DNA of 64,000 bases, taken from Kordia zhangzhouensis (GTDB taxonomy: Bacteria; Bacteroidota; Bacteroidia; Flavobacteriales; Flavobacteriaceae). Positions 26,053 to 34,215 of this stretch are shown here, piece after piece. The translations under genes and the position numbers were made by a program. The notes beneath the pieces are model-generated. The model searched no databases. It saw nothing but the letters and a program-made list of their open reading frames with translations, and had not been told where the DNA came from. The stretch covers positions 1 through 64,000 of the forward strand of contig NZ_LBMH01000005.1 in assembly GCF_001005305.1 (NCBI RefSeq), written 5' to 3'. Within the stretch, counting starts at the first letter, position 1. Every line of letters begins with the position of its first letter.

Positions 26053-26577
26053 ATGAAGAAAATTACGTTGATACTGAGCTTTTTGCTTATCACATCATGT
26101 AAAAGTTACTACACAATGAACAGCTTTTACAATGCACACAAACACGATTCAAATGTAACAGCTATTGAAATACCTCGTTTTATGTTGGGACTTTTGAAAG
26201 GGCTTTCTCCAGAAATGAACACCGCACTAAACACTGTATCTAGTTTGCGTTATATTCAGTTGAACCCAGAAAATGCAATAGATCAGTCAAAAATTCAAAA
26301 TGAGATTAATTTGTTAACAAATGAACGCTTTACTGATATTTACAGACGTAATGTTGGCGTTAACAATACTTTAATCTCTGTTCGGGAACAGCAAAATACA
26401 ATTCGAGAAATCATCGTTCATTCCAGCACTACTCAAAAACATACAGTTTTGTACTTACAAGGACGTTTTAACCCTCGTCAAATTCGTGATTTTGCCGAAC
26501 AAGGAAAATTTGATACTTTAATACAATCGATCACACAACAAAACTCATGGAATACAACTACTCCGATATCCTATTAA
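26053..26577 (+). CDS. DUF4252-like lipoprotein
   Basis: The 174-residue product has a lipoprotein signal peptide (MKKITLILSFLLITSC, Cys16 lipidated) and the layout of DUF4252: a helical IPRFMLGLLKGL start, a central RYIQL strand, and a C-terminal basket of strands (IREIIVHSS, VLYLQGRFNPRQI). Function is unknown. Its 3' end overlaps the start of the aldehyde dehydrogenase gene by 31 bases in another frame, so the two are translationally linked. Confidence 0.75.
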   Translation: MKKITLILSFLLITSCKSYYTMNSFYNAHKHDSNVTAIEIPRFMLGLLKGLSPEMNTALNTVSSLRYIQLNPENAIDQSKIQNEINLLTNERFTDIYRRNVGVNNTLISVREQQNTIREIIVHSSTTQKHTVLYLQGRFNPRQIRDFAEQGKFDTLIQSITQQNSWNTTTPISY

Positions 26578-27926
26578 CACAGCGAAGTTTTTTTAAAACC
26601 CAAAAGACCTTTTCTTTAAGTTATCGAAAAACTGTTTTGAAAAAGCTTTTGAAAGAGGTAAAAAAACGCGAACAAGATATCATTGATGCGTTGTATGCTG
26701 ATTTTAAAAAACCAGTCTTTGAATCTGTTAGTACAGAGACTGGTATTGTAATTTCTGAGTTGAAACGTGCCATTAAGAACGTAAAAAAATGGGGGAAACC
26801 TAAGCGCGTATTTCCATCAATGCTTAATTTTCCATCTAGTGATTATATTATTTCAGAACCGTATGGAACTGTATTAATCATTGCTCCGTGGAATTACCCA
26901 TACCAATTGGCCTTAGCGCCTTTAGTTGGAGCAATAGCTGCTGGAAACACAGTCGTTTTAAAACCTTCAGAGTTAACACCAAATACATCCCAAATTGTTG
27001 AAGAAATTGTTTCTTTAGTATTTGATGAAAATCATGTAAAAGTTATGCAAGGTGGTGTTGAAGTTTCTCAAAATTTACTTGCACAACGATGGGACTATAT
27101 CTTTTTTACAGGAAGTGTGCACGTTGGTAAAATTGTAGCAAAAGCGGCAGCTCCCAATTTGACTCCAGTCACTTTGGAACTAGGCGGAAAAAATCCTTGC
27201 ATCGTTGATTTGCACTCAAATTATCAATTAGCTGCCAAACGAATTGTTTGGGGAAAATTTATCAATGCTGGTCAAACGTGCATTGCTCCAGATTATATTA
27301 TAGTTCACGCACAAGCAAAGTTTGACTTTACCAAAGCTCTAATCTCCGAAATAGAAAGTGCCTACGGTAGTAATCCGCAAGAATCCCCTGATTATGCACG
27401 AATCATTAATGGTAAAAATTTTGACCGACTAGCACAAATGCTCGAAGATGAAGAAATTTTGCATGGAGGAACTGTTGACAAGAGTGATTTATTTATAGCA
27501 CCTACACTTTTGGACGAACCTGCTCTTGAAAGCGAAGTAATGCAAGAAGAAATTTTTGGCCCTATTCTACCGATTCAGATATATAGTAGCTTAGATGATA
27601 TCACACAAATGATAGAACGATATGAAAAACCGTTGGCCTTATATGTTTTTTCAAACGATCGAAAATTTGCAAATCGTATGATTCAACGTTATTCATTTGG
27701 CGGCGGAGCAATTAATGATACGGTTACTCACTTTATAAATCATCGTATGCCTTTTGGTGGTGTAGGACATAGTGGAATTGGAGCCTATCACGGAAAACAT
27801 TCATTCGATACATTTTCACACCAAAAATCTATAACCAATAAAAAAACATGGTTAGACATTCCTATTCGATATGCACCATACAAGGGAAAACTCAAGTGGT
27901 TGAAAATTTTCCTAAAATGGTTTTAG
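26547..27926 (+). CDS. Aldehyde dehydrogenase (class 3 / fatty aldehyde type)
   Basis: The NAD(P)-dependent enzyme oxidises aldehydes to acids. The 459 residues show APWNYPYQL, PSELTPNT, the FTGS cofactor site (about 191), catalytic Glu211 in LELGGKNP and nucleophile Cys245 in NAGQTCIAPDY. Length and the short N-terminus match class 3 ALDHs (fatty or aromatic aldehydes); the C-terminal basic/hydrophobic tail (KGKLKWLKIFLKWF) could attach to the membrane, as in fatty aldehyde dehydrogenases. It begins inside the DUF4252 gene (31-base overlap) and is followed after 15 bases by a nitroreductase-family gene. Confidence 0.95.
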   Translation: MEYNYSDILLTQRSFFKTQKTFSLSYRKTVLKKLLKEVKKREQDIIDALYADFKKPVFESVSTETGIVISELKRAIKNVKKWGKPKRVFPSMLNFPSSDYIISEPYGTVLIIAPWNYPYQLALAPLVGAIAAGNTVVLKPSELTPNTSQIVEEIVSLVFDENHVKVMQGGVEVSQNLLAQRWDYIFFTGSVHVGKIVAKAAAPNLTPVTLELGGKNPCIVDLHSNYQLAAKRIVWGKFINAGQTCIAPDYIIVHAQAKFDFTKALISEIESAYGSNPQESPDYARIINGKNFDRLAQMLEDEEILHGGTVDKSDLFIAPTLLDEPALESEVMQEEIFGPILPIQIYSSLDDITQMIERYEKPLALYVFSNDRKFANRMIQRYSFGGGAINDTVTHFINHRMPFGGVGHSGIGAYHGKHSFDTFSHQKSITNKKTWLDIPIRYAPYKGKLKWLKIFLKWF

Positions 27927-27941
27927 CCTAAATAACAATCT

Positions 27942-28676
27942 ATGAGCATAGAAAAATCCGTTACCGAAGCAATTCAATACAGACGCTCTGTTCGCGTTTT
28001 TGATGAGAACATTGCTATTGATACCGAGAAAGTGAAAGACTGTATTAAAAATGCAGTATTAGCGCCCACAAGCAGCAATTTACAACTTTGGGAGTTTTAT
28101 CATGTTACTGACGACCAGACTTTAAAGCAACTAACCAAAGCTTGCTTGGGACAAAATGCTGCCAAAACTGCCAAACAATTGGTAGTCGTTGTTGCTAGAA
28201 AAGATTTATGGAGACAACGAGCCAAAGCCAATGTTTCATTTTTAAAAAGTGTGTACGGAGACAAACCTAAGAGTGAATATTCTCGTAGAGAAAAATTTGC
28301 TTTAAATTATTATCAAAAATTAATTCCTACTGTATATTTTGAACTGCTTGGTCTATATGGTTGGTTGCAATATGCTATTTTTAATATCATTGGACTCTTT
28401 CGTCCTGTGTACAGGCAAGTACGAAAAAGCGACCTTCGTATTGTTGCACATAAAAGTGCCGGTTTGGCAGCGCAAAATTTTATGATTAGTATGGCTGCCA
28501 TTGGGTATGATACATGTCCTATGGAAGGAAGCGATACCTTACAAGTTAAAAAAATACTTAATTTACCCAGAGGAGCCGAAATTAATATGGTCATTGGCTG
28601 CGGAGTACGAAGTGAAAACGGAATCTACGGTCCGCAGTTTCGCGTTCCTTTTGAAACTACCTACCATAAAATTTAA
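27942..28676 (+). CDS. Nitroreductase family protein
   Basis: The 244-residue FMN-dependent oxidoreductase contains YRRSVRVFDEN at the N-terminus (FMN phosphate binding), APTSSNLQLWEF (about 46-57), and a C-terminal RGAEINMVIGCGVRSENG strand. A hydrophobic stretch in the middle (about 127-147) is longer than in E. coli NfsB and may form a substrate channel or membrane contact. The substrate is unknown. It is the last gene of the rightward run that starts at the acylase; it converges with the response regulator, with 22 bases between stop codons and no clear terminator. Confidence 0.9.
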   Translation: MSIEKSVTEAIQYRRSVRVFDENIAIDTEKVKDCIKNAVLAPTSSNLQLWEFYHVTDDQTLKQLTKACLGQNAAKTAKQLVVVVARKDLWRQRAKANVSFLKSVYGDKPKSEYSRREKFALNYYQKLIPTVYFELLGLYGWLQYAIFNIIGLFRPVYRQVRKSDLRIVAHKSAGLAAQNFMISMAAIGYDTCPMEGSDTLQVKKILNLPRGAEINMVIGCGVRSENGIYGPQFRVPFETTYHKI

Positions 28677-28698
28677 CAGCGAATTGTAGCATGTGAAG

Positions 28699-29355
28699 CT
28701 ATTTACTATTGACCAAATTATTTCGAATAGCGTATAGAACTAATCCGATTCTGCTCTTAACTTTGAAATGTTTAAATAAGGCTTCTCTGTAACCATCAAT
28801 AGTTTTAGGACTTAAACACATTTCTTGCGCAATTTCCTTATAAGTCATTTCAGTACAAGCCAATTTTAAAAAGGTAAGTTCTGTATCTTTTAGCTGTTTT
28901 CCACTATTTGAGTCTTTTTCATCATTTCCATGAAGCGAATTCAGTAAAGTGGTTGCAACACGCTCTGAATAGTAAATTCCATTAGAAATCACTTCATTCA
29001 GTGCCTTGTAAAAGCTTTCTGGATGAATATCTTTTAACAAATACCCTTTAGCTCCTAAACGTAGCATTTTTATAATTGTTTCTTCATGATCATCCATAGA
29101 TAATGCCAACACTTGAATGCTTGGACGATTTTCTTTAATCCATTCCATTGTTTCAAAGCCATTCATTACAGGCATATTGATATCTAACAGAATTATATCA
29201 GGGACATTTTCAGATTCTAATAATTTTTTTATCAGTTCACTTCCATTCTTTACATGGTACAAAACCTCAAACTCATCAAATGCATTGACCAACCCTTGCA
29301 ACGATTGTGCAAAAAGTAAATGATCATCTACAATTACAACGGAATGCTTTTTCAT
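28699..29355 (-). CDS. NarL/FixJ family response regulator
   Basis: The 218-residue regulator has a receiver domain (about 4-125; acidic pair Asp10/Asp11, phospho-acceptor Asp58 in IILLDINMP, conserved Lys in KGYLLKD) and a LuxR-type HTH (about 150-212; LKDTELTFLKLACTEMTYKE followed by LSPKTIDGYR). It is the output of the HisKA_3 kinase encoded five bases upstream. Targets are unknown; autoregulation of the operon is likely but not shown. Confidence 0.95.
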   Translation of the reverse strand: MKKHSVVIVDDHLLFAQSLQGLVNAFDEFEVLYHVKNGSELIKKLLESENVPDIILLDINMPVMNGFETMEWIKENRPSIQVLALSMDDHEETIIKMLRLGAKGYLLKDIHPESFYKALNEVISNGIYYSERVATTLLNSLHGNDEKDSNSGKQLKDTELTFLKLACTEMTYKEIAQEMCLSPKTIDGYREALFKHFKVKSRIGLVLYAIRNNLVNSK

Positions 29356-29360
29356 TATGA

Positions 29361-30134
29361 TTATTTATAGGGATAGGATAAAGTTAAGGAAACTCCTTTA
29401 TTTTTTGCAGATTTCATACTAAATTCTGCATTTATGATTGCTGCACGGCTTTTCATATTGATTAATCCTGAACCTTTTTCTATGGTTTCTTCATCAAACC
29501 CAACTCCATCATCTTCTGCTGTTACCAATAAACGATTTTCTTCATAATGAAGTGTTACTGATAAATTTTTGGCTTTGGAATGTTTGATAGCATTAGAGAA
29601 AAACTCTTGTAAAATTCGAAATAAGATAATTTCTTCTTTAATATCTAATTCTTGCTCCTCTCCTAACACTTGTAAACTAGCTGCTAAAAAGTTGAGTTTA
29701 TTAAAACGCTCCAACTCTACTTCAATTGATTTGACCAATCCCATGTTTTGAATAATCTCGGTGTTCATGGTTTTAGAAAGTAGGCGAATTTCTTGCAGAC
29801 TTTTACCAACAATTTCACTTATATCTCCTAGTTTCTCTTTATTTTCTGCTGGCAATTGTGTCCCCAAAATATTAATATGCATACGGGCTACCGATAACAA
29901 CTGTCCAATATTATCGTGCAATTCCCAACTCATATTTTGCAACGCTTGTTCTTGTATTTCTATTTGTGATTTAGCAATCTCTTCCATGTAACGTTTCTCT
30001 GCTTCCTTTTTTTCAAGGATAAATTTTAGCTTTCGCTTTTGAAAGAAAACGAACAAAATAATGACGGTTACTAACAAAATAAGCAACACCATTGATGTTG
30101 CTGCTACTAACATTTGTATTTCTTGATCGTTCAT
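29361..30134 (-). CDS. Sensor histidine kinase (HisKA_3)
   Basis: The 257-residue kinase has one N-terminal membrane helix (11-31), almost no extracytoplasmic part, a coiled coil (about 35-65), HisKA_3 with His73 in MSWELHDNIGQ, and HATPase_c with EFFSNAIKHSKA and DDGVGF. Since it has no sensor domain, the signal is probably given by the neighbouring membrane proteins: a 49-aa single-helix protein and a 7-helix protein directly upstream. The response regulator follows after five bases. Confidence 0.93.
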   Translation of the reverse strand: MNDQEIQMLVAATSMVLLILLVTVIILFVFFQKRKLKFILEKKEAEKRYMEEIAKSQIEIQEQALQNMSWELHDNIGQLLSVARMHINILGTQLPAENKEKLGDISEIVGKSLQEIRLLSKTMNTEIIQNMGLVKSIEVELERFNKLNFLAASLQVLGEEQELDIKEEIILFRILQEFFSNAIKHSKAKNLSVTLHYEENRLLVTAEDDGVGFDEETIEKGSGLINMKSRAAIINAEFSMKSAKNKGVSLTLSYPYK

Positions 30135-30157
30135 ATTTTTTCTTCAAATAATGAGTA

Positions 30158-30307
30158 TTAAGGAAACGTTTTCAATTGAGATTCTAATTGAATGTATTTT
30201 TTCTTCTTTTTGTGCAAAAACACGAAAGTAATCACTACTAATATTCCTACAACAAAAATCGTTGAAGCGCAAATAAATGCTAATGTACGTACCTCTGTTG
30301 CAGTCAT
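30158..30307 (-). CDS. 49-aa single-helix membrane miniprotein
   Basis: A short frame between the 7-TM gene and the kinase encodes MTATEVRTLAFICAST... with a strong membrane helix (about 8-31), a HKKKKKY positive-inside stop and a polar tail ending LESQLKTFP. It starts three bases after the stop of the 7-TM gene and ends 23 bases before the kinase start, so its position fits an operon gene. The helix plus Lys-rich juncture resembles the N-terminus of the following kinase (FFQKRKLKFILEKKE), suggesting a regulator of the kinase or an anchor that arose from it. No family is recognised. Confidence 0.65.
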   Translation of the reverse strand: MTATEVRTLAFICASTIFVVGILVVITFVFLHKKKKKYIQLESQLKTFP

Positions 30308-30310
30308 TTG

Positions 30311-30988
30311 TTATATTTTTTGACCTTTTATTTTGTAACTCTTATAAATACCAATGGTAAAACAAACATACATGATGGCATTTAGCATAAATGTTACCAA
30401 ACTAAATATACGCTGATCTCCTTTCAAAAAAACTTGAAAGGCAAACATAAAGGGCATAAAGGTGCCGTAAAAAAGTAATACTCCTAAAATGAACCAGAAT
30501 TTGATAGAATCAGTAACATTAAAAATAGTTTCTTTATTAAAAGATTCTATGAAATAAAAACTAATAGTAATTAATAAGAAGATTACGCCTATAGCGTATG
30601 TATTAGTTTGTAAACCAGTCATAAAAACTTGAATATACGCTAGGTTAAAAGCCGCAAAAACAAGATACAATATGATAAAAGCACTAACAATTCGCTTTCT
30701 ATTCTTTGAATTTAAAATTAATCGAATCCACCATAAGTAAAATGTTATTTGGACTATGATAAAAATATTAGCTATTGGATAGTTCGTTTTTCCAAAAATA
30801 TTAGAATATAGAGTTCCAAAAGATTCAAAATACAAGCTTGTAAATTCTGTTACAACAGAAATAATAATGCTATAAATAAAATATTTGGCATTAGTTGTAG
30901 CATAATTTTTATAAGCTATAATAGCAAAAATTAAGGTAGCTAACGCCAAATATCCTGTAAAAGTTCTTAGTTCTTCTAATGCTATCAT
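30311..30988 (-). CDS. Seven-helix membrane protein of a signalling operon
   Basis: The 225-residue protein is almost entirely hydrophobic with about seven membrane helices (starting at residues 11, 37, 72, 100, 130, 162 and 195) and short charged loops. There is no catalytic motif or known transporter signature. Its place directly upstream of a sensor-less histidine kinase suggests that it is the sensing module, as 7TM domains are in other kinases where they are fused. It starts six bases after the 130-aa gene. Confidence 0.8.
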   Translation of the reverse strand: MIALEELRTFTGYLALATLIFAIIAYKNYATTNAKYFIYSIIISVVTEFTSLYFESFGTLYSNIFGKTNYPIANIFIIVQITFYLWWIRLILNSKNRKRIVSAFIILYLVFAAFNLAYIQVFMTGLQTNTYAIGVIFLLITISFYFIESFNKETIFNVTDSIKFWFILGVLLFYGTFMPFMFAFQVFLKGDQRIFSLVTFMLNAIMYVCFTIGIYKSYKIKGQKI

Positions 30989-30994
30989 TATGTT

Positions 30995-31387
30995 CTATTC
31001 TCCATAGTCATTCTGTGGCGGATTGCCTGTACTGCCAAAATTCATTGCACTAATAGAAGTTACATCTTTACTGCAATTTTCGACAGATGGGCTTGTAGGG
31101 CACAAAAACATAGTATTTTGTCCTGCTTTAGTTTTATCGTTCGTGTTTTCTGGATACACGCCAAAATAAAATCGAATTCCATCCACATTGATCTTTTTTT
31201 GTAATGCTTGTTGTTTTACATAGTTTATGTAACCTTCCAAGTCTTCTAATGAGTACCAGCTTGAACATGAAAAATTACTGTCATTTTCTGCTCCAAAACT
31301 ATTTTGTTTTGCCTTGTAGCATTCGTTTAATTCCAGTGCTTGTTCACTACTGATAAGTTTTTCTTTAGGGGTTTTGTAGTCACTCAT
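30995..31387 (-). CDS. Hypothetical protein, first gene of signalling operon (130 aa)
   Basis: A soluble protein with no signal peptide. It starts MSDYKTPKEKLISSEQALEL, has a predicted helix LEDLEGYINYVKQQALQKK, a strand pair GIRFYFGVYPENTND and a Cys/Pro-rich MFLCPTSPSVENCSKD segment. The family is not recognised, though the layout (helix, then 'IRFYFGVYP') looks like a small conserved Flavobacteriaceae family. It leads the operon that continues with the 7-TM protein, miniprotein, kinase and regulator. Confidence 0.75.
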   Translation of the reverse strand: MSDYKTPKEKLISSEQALELNECYKAKQNSFGAENDSNFSCSSWYSLEDLEGYINYVKQQALQKKINVDGIRFYFGVYPENTNDKTKAGQNTMFLCPTSPSVENCSKDVTSISAMNFGSTGNPPQNDYGE

Positions 31388-31546
31388 ACTTACTAATATT
31401 ATTAATTATGTCTACCAAGGTATTCATAAAGTATTAGATTTAAAAATTTGAGAAACCTACATAATCACCTTCTGTATTATTAAAAACTGAAAACCAGCAT
31501 ATTACAACCATTCACATCTTTAAATATCAGGACTTTTCCTTCTGTT

Positions 31547-31569
31547 AAGGGGAAAAATCCCCTTTTTTT
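31547..31569. terminator. Short GC hairpin with U-run
   Basis: AAGGGGA (31547-31553) pairs with TCCCCTT (31558-31564) around AAAA, followed by TTTTT. It lies between the signalling operon start and the small rightward ORF at 31642; what it terminates is unclear. It could be a leader attenuator of the small ORF. Confidence 0.5.
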
Positions 31570-31641
31570 AAGGCACTTTCCTCTTGTAAGCTATTTTTCA
31601 ACATAGTACTTTCGTTCTTATTAATTATTAGCAACCTCCAC

Positions 31642-31899
31642 ATGACTTCCTTACATAAACATCATGATGCAGCACGTTTGATTATTCAATCGCACATCAA
31701 TAAAGCACTTTCTGAAAAATTGGTACAGTGGAACGATGGATTAAATTATACAGAATTTATCCAAGCTCTGTGGCGTTTGTTTTTGAATAATGACCGTTTT
31801 AAGTTAGAAACACAGACTATTTTAGAACAACTCAGCCATGATGAGGCATTGCAATTACTTGCCGATGAAATTGATATTACAAAACTGAAAGCTTCGTAA
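31642..31899 (+). CDS. Hypothetical small protein (85 aa)
   Basis: The product looks like a compact four-helix protein (KHHDAARLIIQSHINKAL, LNYTEFIQALWRLFLN, LETQTILEQL, HDEALQLLADEI) of natural composition. No family is recognised. The frame converges with pxpC and overlaps its 3' end by 23 bases on the other strand. A purine-poor leader makes translation strength uncertain. It may be real, as the helical pattern is regular. Confidence 0.5.
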   Translation: MTSLHKHHDAARLIIQSHINKALSEKLVQWNDGLNYTEFIQALWRLFLNNDRFKLETQTILEQLSHDEALQLLADEIDITKLKAS

Positions 31900-32725
31900 A
31901 TCGAACGGCATTTTTTGCGTGTTTTTGAGAAAGTACTGAAATACTTTTGTCGCTCAATTGTAAAATTCGCGGATAACCTCCCGTCGTTTGGCAATCTTTC
32001 ATGAGAATAATTAGCTTTCCTGATGGGGTTAATTGAATGGTTCCAGGCAATACAGCAGAAGTTATAATTGATGGAATAGCATTCTCGATGGTTTCCTCTA
32101 GTTGATACGCCATACGATTGTTTAAGCCAATGGTAAACTCTGTATTGAATAGTTTTTGCTGTTGTTTTTTAGTTAACAATTCAAACTCTGGACCTTCATA
32201 AACTTCTATCGCTATTTCTTTAAAAATATCTGAACGAATAGCTACATGTGTTAATGTATGGATATGTTTGGTTTCTTCTAAATACGAGAGAGTATCTCCT
32301 TTTTCAATCACTCCTTTTTGAGTGATTCCTTCATAAAAACTTCTACTTTGTAAAACTTCTTCTGTTTGAAAACCTCCTTTAACAGCTATGTAAGCTCGAA
32401 CTCCATACGTTGGTTTACCAAATTGTAAAACATCATTTTCTGTAACTGAAATAACAGAATTTAAACGAACCAAATGATTGTTGAGTAAAGGAGATAATCC
32501 TGCGCCTGTTATCGCAATTTGAGTGGGTTTATGAAAACGAAAACTTCCTCCTTGCAACGTCAGTTCTAGAACTGCTTTATTTTCATCATTTCCCAACAAC
32601 CTATTTGCTAATTTGCCGTGAAATTCATCCATTACACCCGAGACAGGCACACCAATATTTCGAAAACTATATCTTCCCAAATCTTGAATGGAAGAATACA
32701 ATCCTGGATGTATCACTTCCATCAT
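31877..32725 (-). CDS. pxpC: 5-oxoprolinase subunit PxpC (biotin-dependent carboxyltransferase-like fold, KipA)
   Basis: PxpABC hydrolyses 5-oxoproline (pyroglutamate) to glutamate with ATP. The 282-residue subunit begins VIHPGLYSSIQDLGRYSFRN followed by IGVPVSGVMDEF, the KipA/PxpC signature, and carries TLQGGSFRF, ITGAGLSP, the YEGPEF motif (about 170) and a terminal KDCQTTGGYPRI motif. Full length. Its ATG overlaps the stop of the PxpA-PxpB fusion gene by four bases (ATGA), so translation is coupled. Confidence 0.93.
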   Translation of the reverse strand: MMEVIHPGLYSSIQDLGRYSFRNIGVPVSGVMDEFHGKLANRLLGNDENKAVLELTLQGGSFRFHKPTQIAITGAGLSPLLNNHLVRLNSVISVTENDVLQFGKPTYGVRAYIAVKGGFQTEEVLQSRSFYEGITQKGVIEKGDTLSYLEETKHIHTLTHVAIRSDIFKEIAIEVYEGPEFELLTKKQQQKLFNTEFTIGLNNRMAYQLEETIENAIPSIITSAVLPGTIQLTPSGKLIILMKDCQTTGGYPRILQLSDKSISVLSQKHAKNAVRFTKLSVL

Positions 32726-34173
32726 ATTTTTGTATAATTTAATTGGTAATTTCCTTTGAAAATGCGGGCAGCTATTTCATTATAATCTTCTATTGAAATA
32801 GCTTTAAATTGAATCAAATCACCTGCGCTAGCAAAGCATGGTTTTTGAGCCGTTACATCAAAAAAATTGATGGGCGAATTTCCCAAAATTTGCCAACCTC
32901 CAGGACTTGTTTTTGGATAGATTCCTGTTTGCATTCCTCCAATACCTACCGCTCCTTTTTTTACTTCCAATCTCGGTGTCGATTTTCGTTCAATATGGAG
33001 CCTTTTGTCAAGTCCGCCTAAGTACAAAAAACCAGGTAAAAAACCTATGGAAAAAACACGATAAATAGACGTTGTATGAATGGAAATGATTTCGGTAATA
33101 GATATCCCTTTTTTTTGAGCAATTTCTTCTAAATCAATTCCAAAATGAAGATCATAACATACCGGAATTTCCCAACAGGTACTTTTTGGAATTTTTATTT
33201 TCTTATATTTTATCGAAAATAGACGTTCCAACAAATGTTGGAGTGCTTTATAAGTAATTTTATTTTTATTATAAATAACTAATATCGAGTTGTTTGATTG
33301 AATTACATCAAGTATAACTTTAACATTAAAATATTTAATAATTTTATAGAATTCCAACACACAAAAGAGGATTTCATCTGTCATTTTTGCCTCCCATGTG
33401 AGTAATATCCCCTGATCTCCATAAGCTTTGTAAGATGGAAAACTAGTTGGTTGAATACTTTTTTTTTCGTTAAAACATGTATGTAATTTTTGAACTATTT
33501 CAACAGCTTTTAAGGTGTCAGAATGCACACAAAATGTATCACACTTTAAAGGTATTTTTTTACCCGAAATCGTTTGTACTTTTTGCTCATTTTTTAAGGT
33601 AAAAACATGCGATAAAACTTCCTCTTCTTTTGTGAGAACAGCATTGCTTTTTTGACGTGAAACTAATGTTGAATTATCCTCATAATTTCGATCAGCAAAC
33701 GCTTCATATATTACTTTAAATTGTTGTTGAATTGCTTCTTTTTCTATTGTCGAATTGTAAGGAACATATAGTGTATATTTTTGTTTGTATTTTGAAATTG
33801 CTTGTAAAAAAAGTTGTGCTTTATTTTTGTTTTTGGCAATATCATTATACAAGGCTCCATGTGGTTTAATGTGAGTAATTTTTACTTTGTGAAACGCAGC
33901 AATTTTTTCCAAATTTGAAATCTGTTCTTGAATCGTTTGAATAAGTTTTTCTGGAGATATATCCATCGATAAGCGACCAAAATTTTCACGATCTGGATAC
34001 GACGGATGCGCTCCAATTTCAACAGCATGCTTTTTTGCTAAGCGAACTACATAATCCATGATTTCTGCATTGCCTGCATGTCCTCCGCAAGCAATATTAC
34101 AAGCATTGATATAAGGCATGAGTATTTCCTCATTCCCTACTCCTTCTCCGACATCACAATTGATATGAATCAT
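32722..34173 (-). CDS. Fused 5-oxoprolinase subunits PxpA-PxpB
   Basis: The 483-residue protein joins two normally separate subunits. Residues 1 to about 240 are the LamB/YcsF (PxpA) domain: INCDVGEGVGNEE, INACNIACGGHAGN, IGAHPSYPDRENFGR and IKPHGALYND. Residues about 245-483 are the KipI (PxpB) domain: YGDQGILLTW, CWEIPVCYDLHFGIDLEEIA, FLPGFLYLGGLD and PGGWQILGNSP. There is no frameshift at the junction and only a short linker (about 238-247). The fusion fixes a 1:1 ratio of A and B; PxpC follows with a 4-base overlap. An Nramp-like transporter gene precedes it by 42 bases. Confidence 0.93.
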   Translation of the reverse strand: MIHINCDVGEGVGNEEILMPYINACNIACGGHAGNAEIMDYVVRLAKKHAVEIGAHPSYPDRENFGRLSMDISPEKLIQTIQEQISNLEKIAAFHKVKITHIKPHGALYNDIAKNKNKAQLFLQAISKYKQKYTLYVPYNSTIEKEAIQQQFKVIYEAFADRNYEDNSTLVSRQKSNAVLTKEEEVLSHVFTLKNEQKVQTISGKKIPLKCDTFCVHSDTLKAVEIVQKLHTCFNEKKSIQPTSFPSYKAYGDQGILLTWEAKMTDEILFCVLEFYKIIKYFNVKVILDVIQSNNSILVIYNKNKITYKALQHLLERLFSIKYKKIKIPKSTCWEIPVCYDLHFGIDLEEIAQKKGISITEIISIHTTSIYRVFSIGFLPGFLYLGGLDKRLHIERKSTPRLEVKKGAVGIGGMQTGIYPKTSPGGWQILGNSPINFFDVTAQKPCFASAGDLIQFKAISIEDYNEIAARIFKGNYQLNYTKI

Positions 34174-34215
34174 TTTTCTAAATTCTATTCAAAAAACTTA
34201 AAGTATTGGAGCAAT

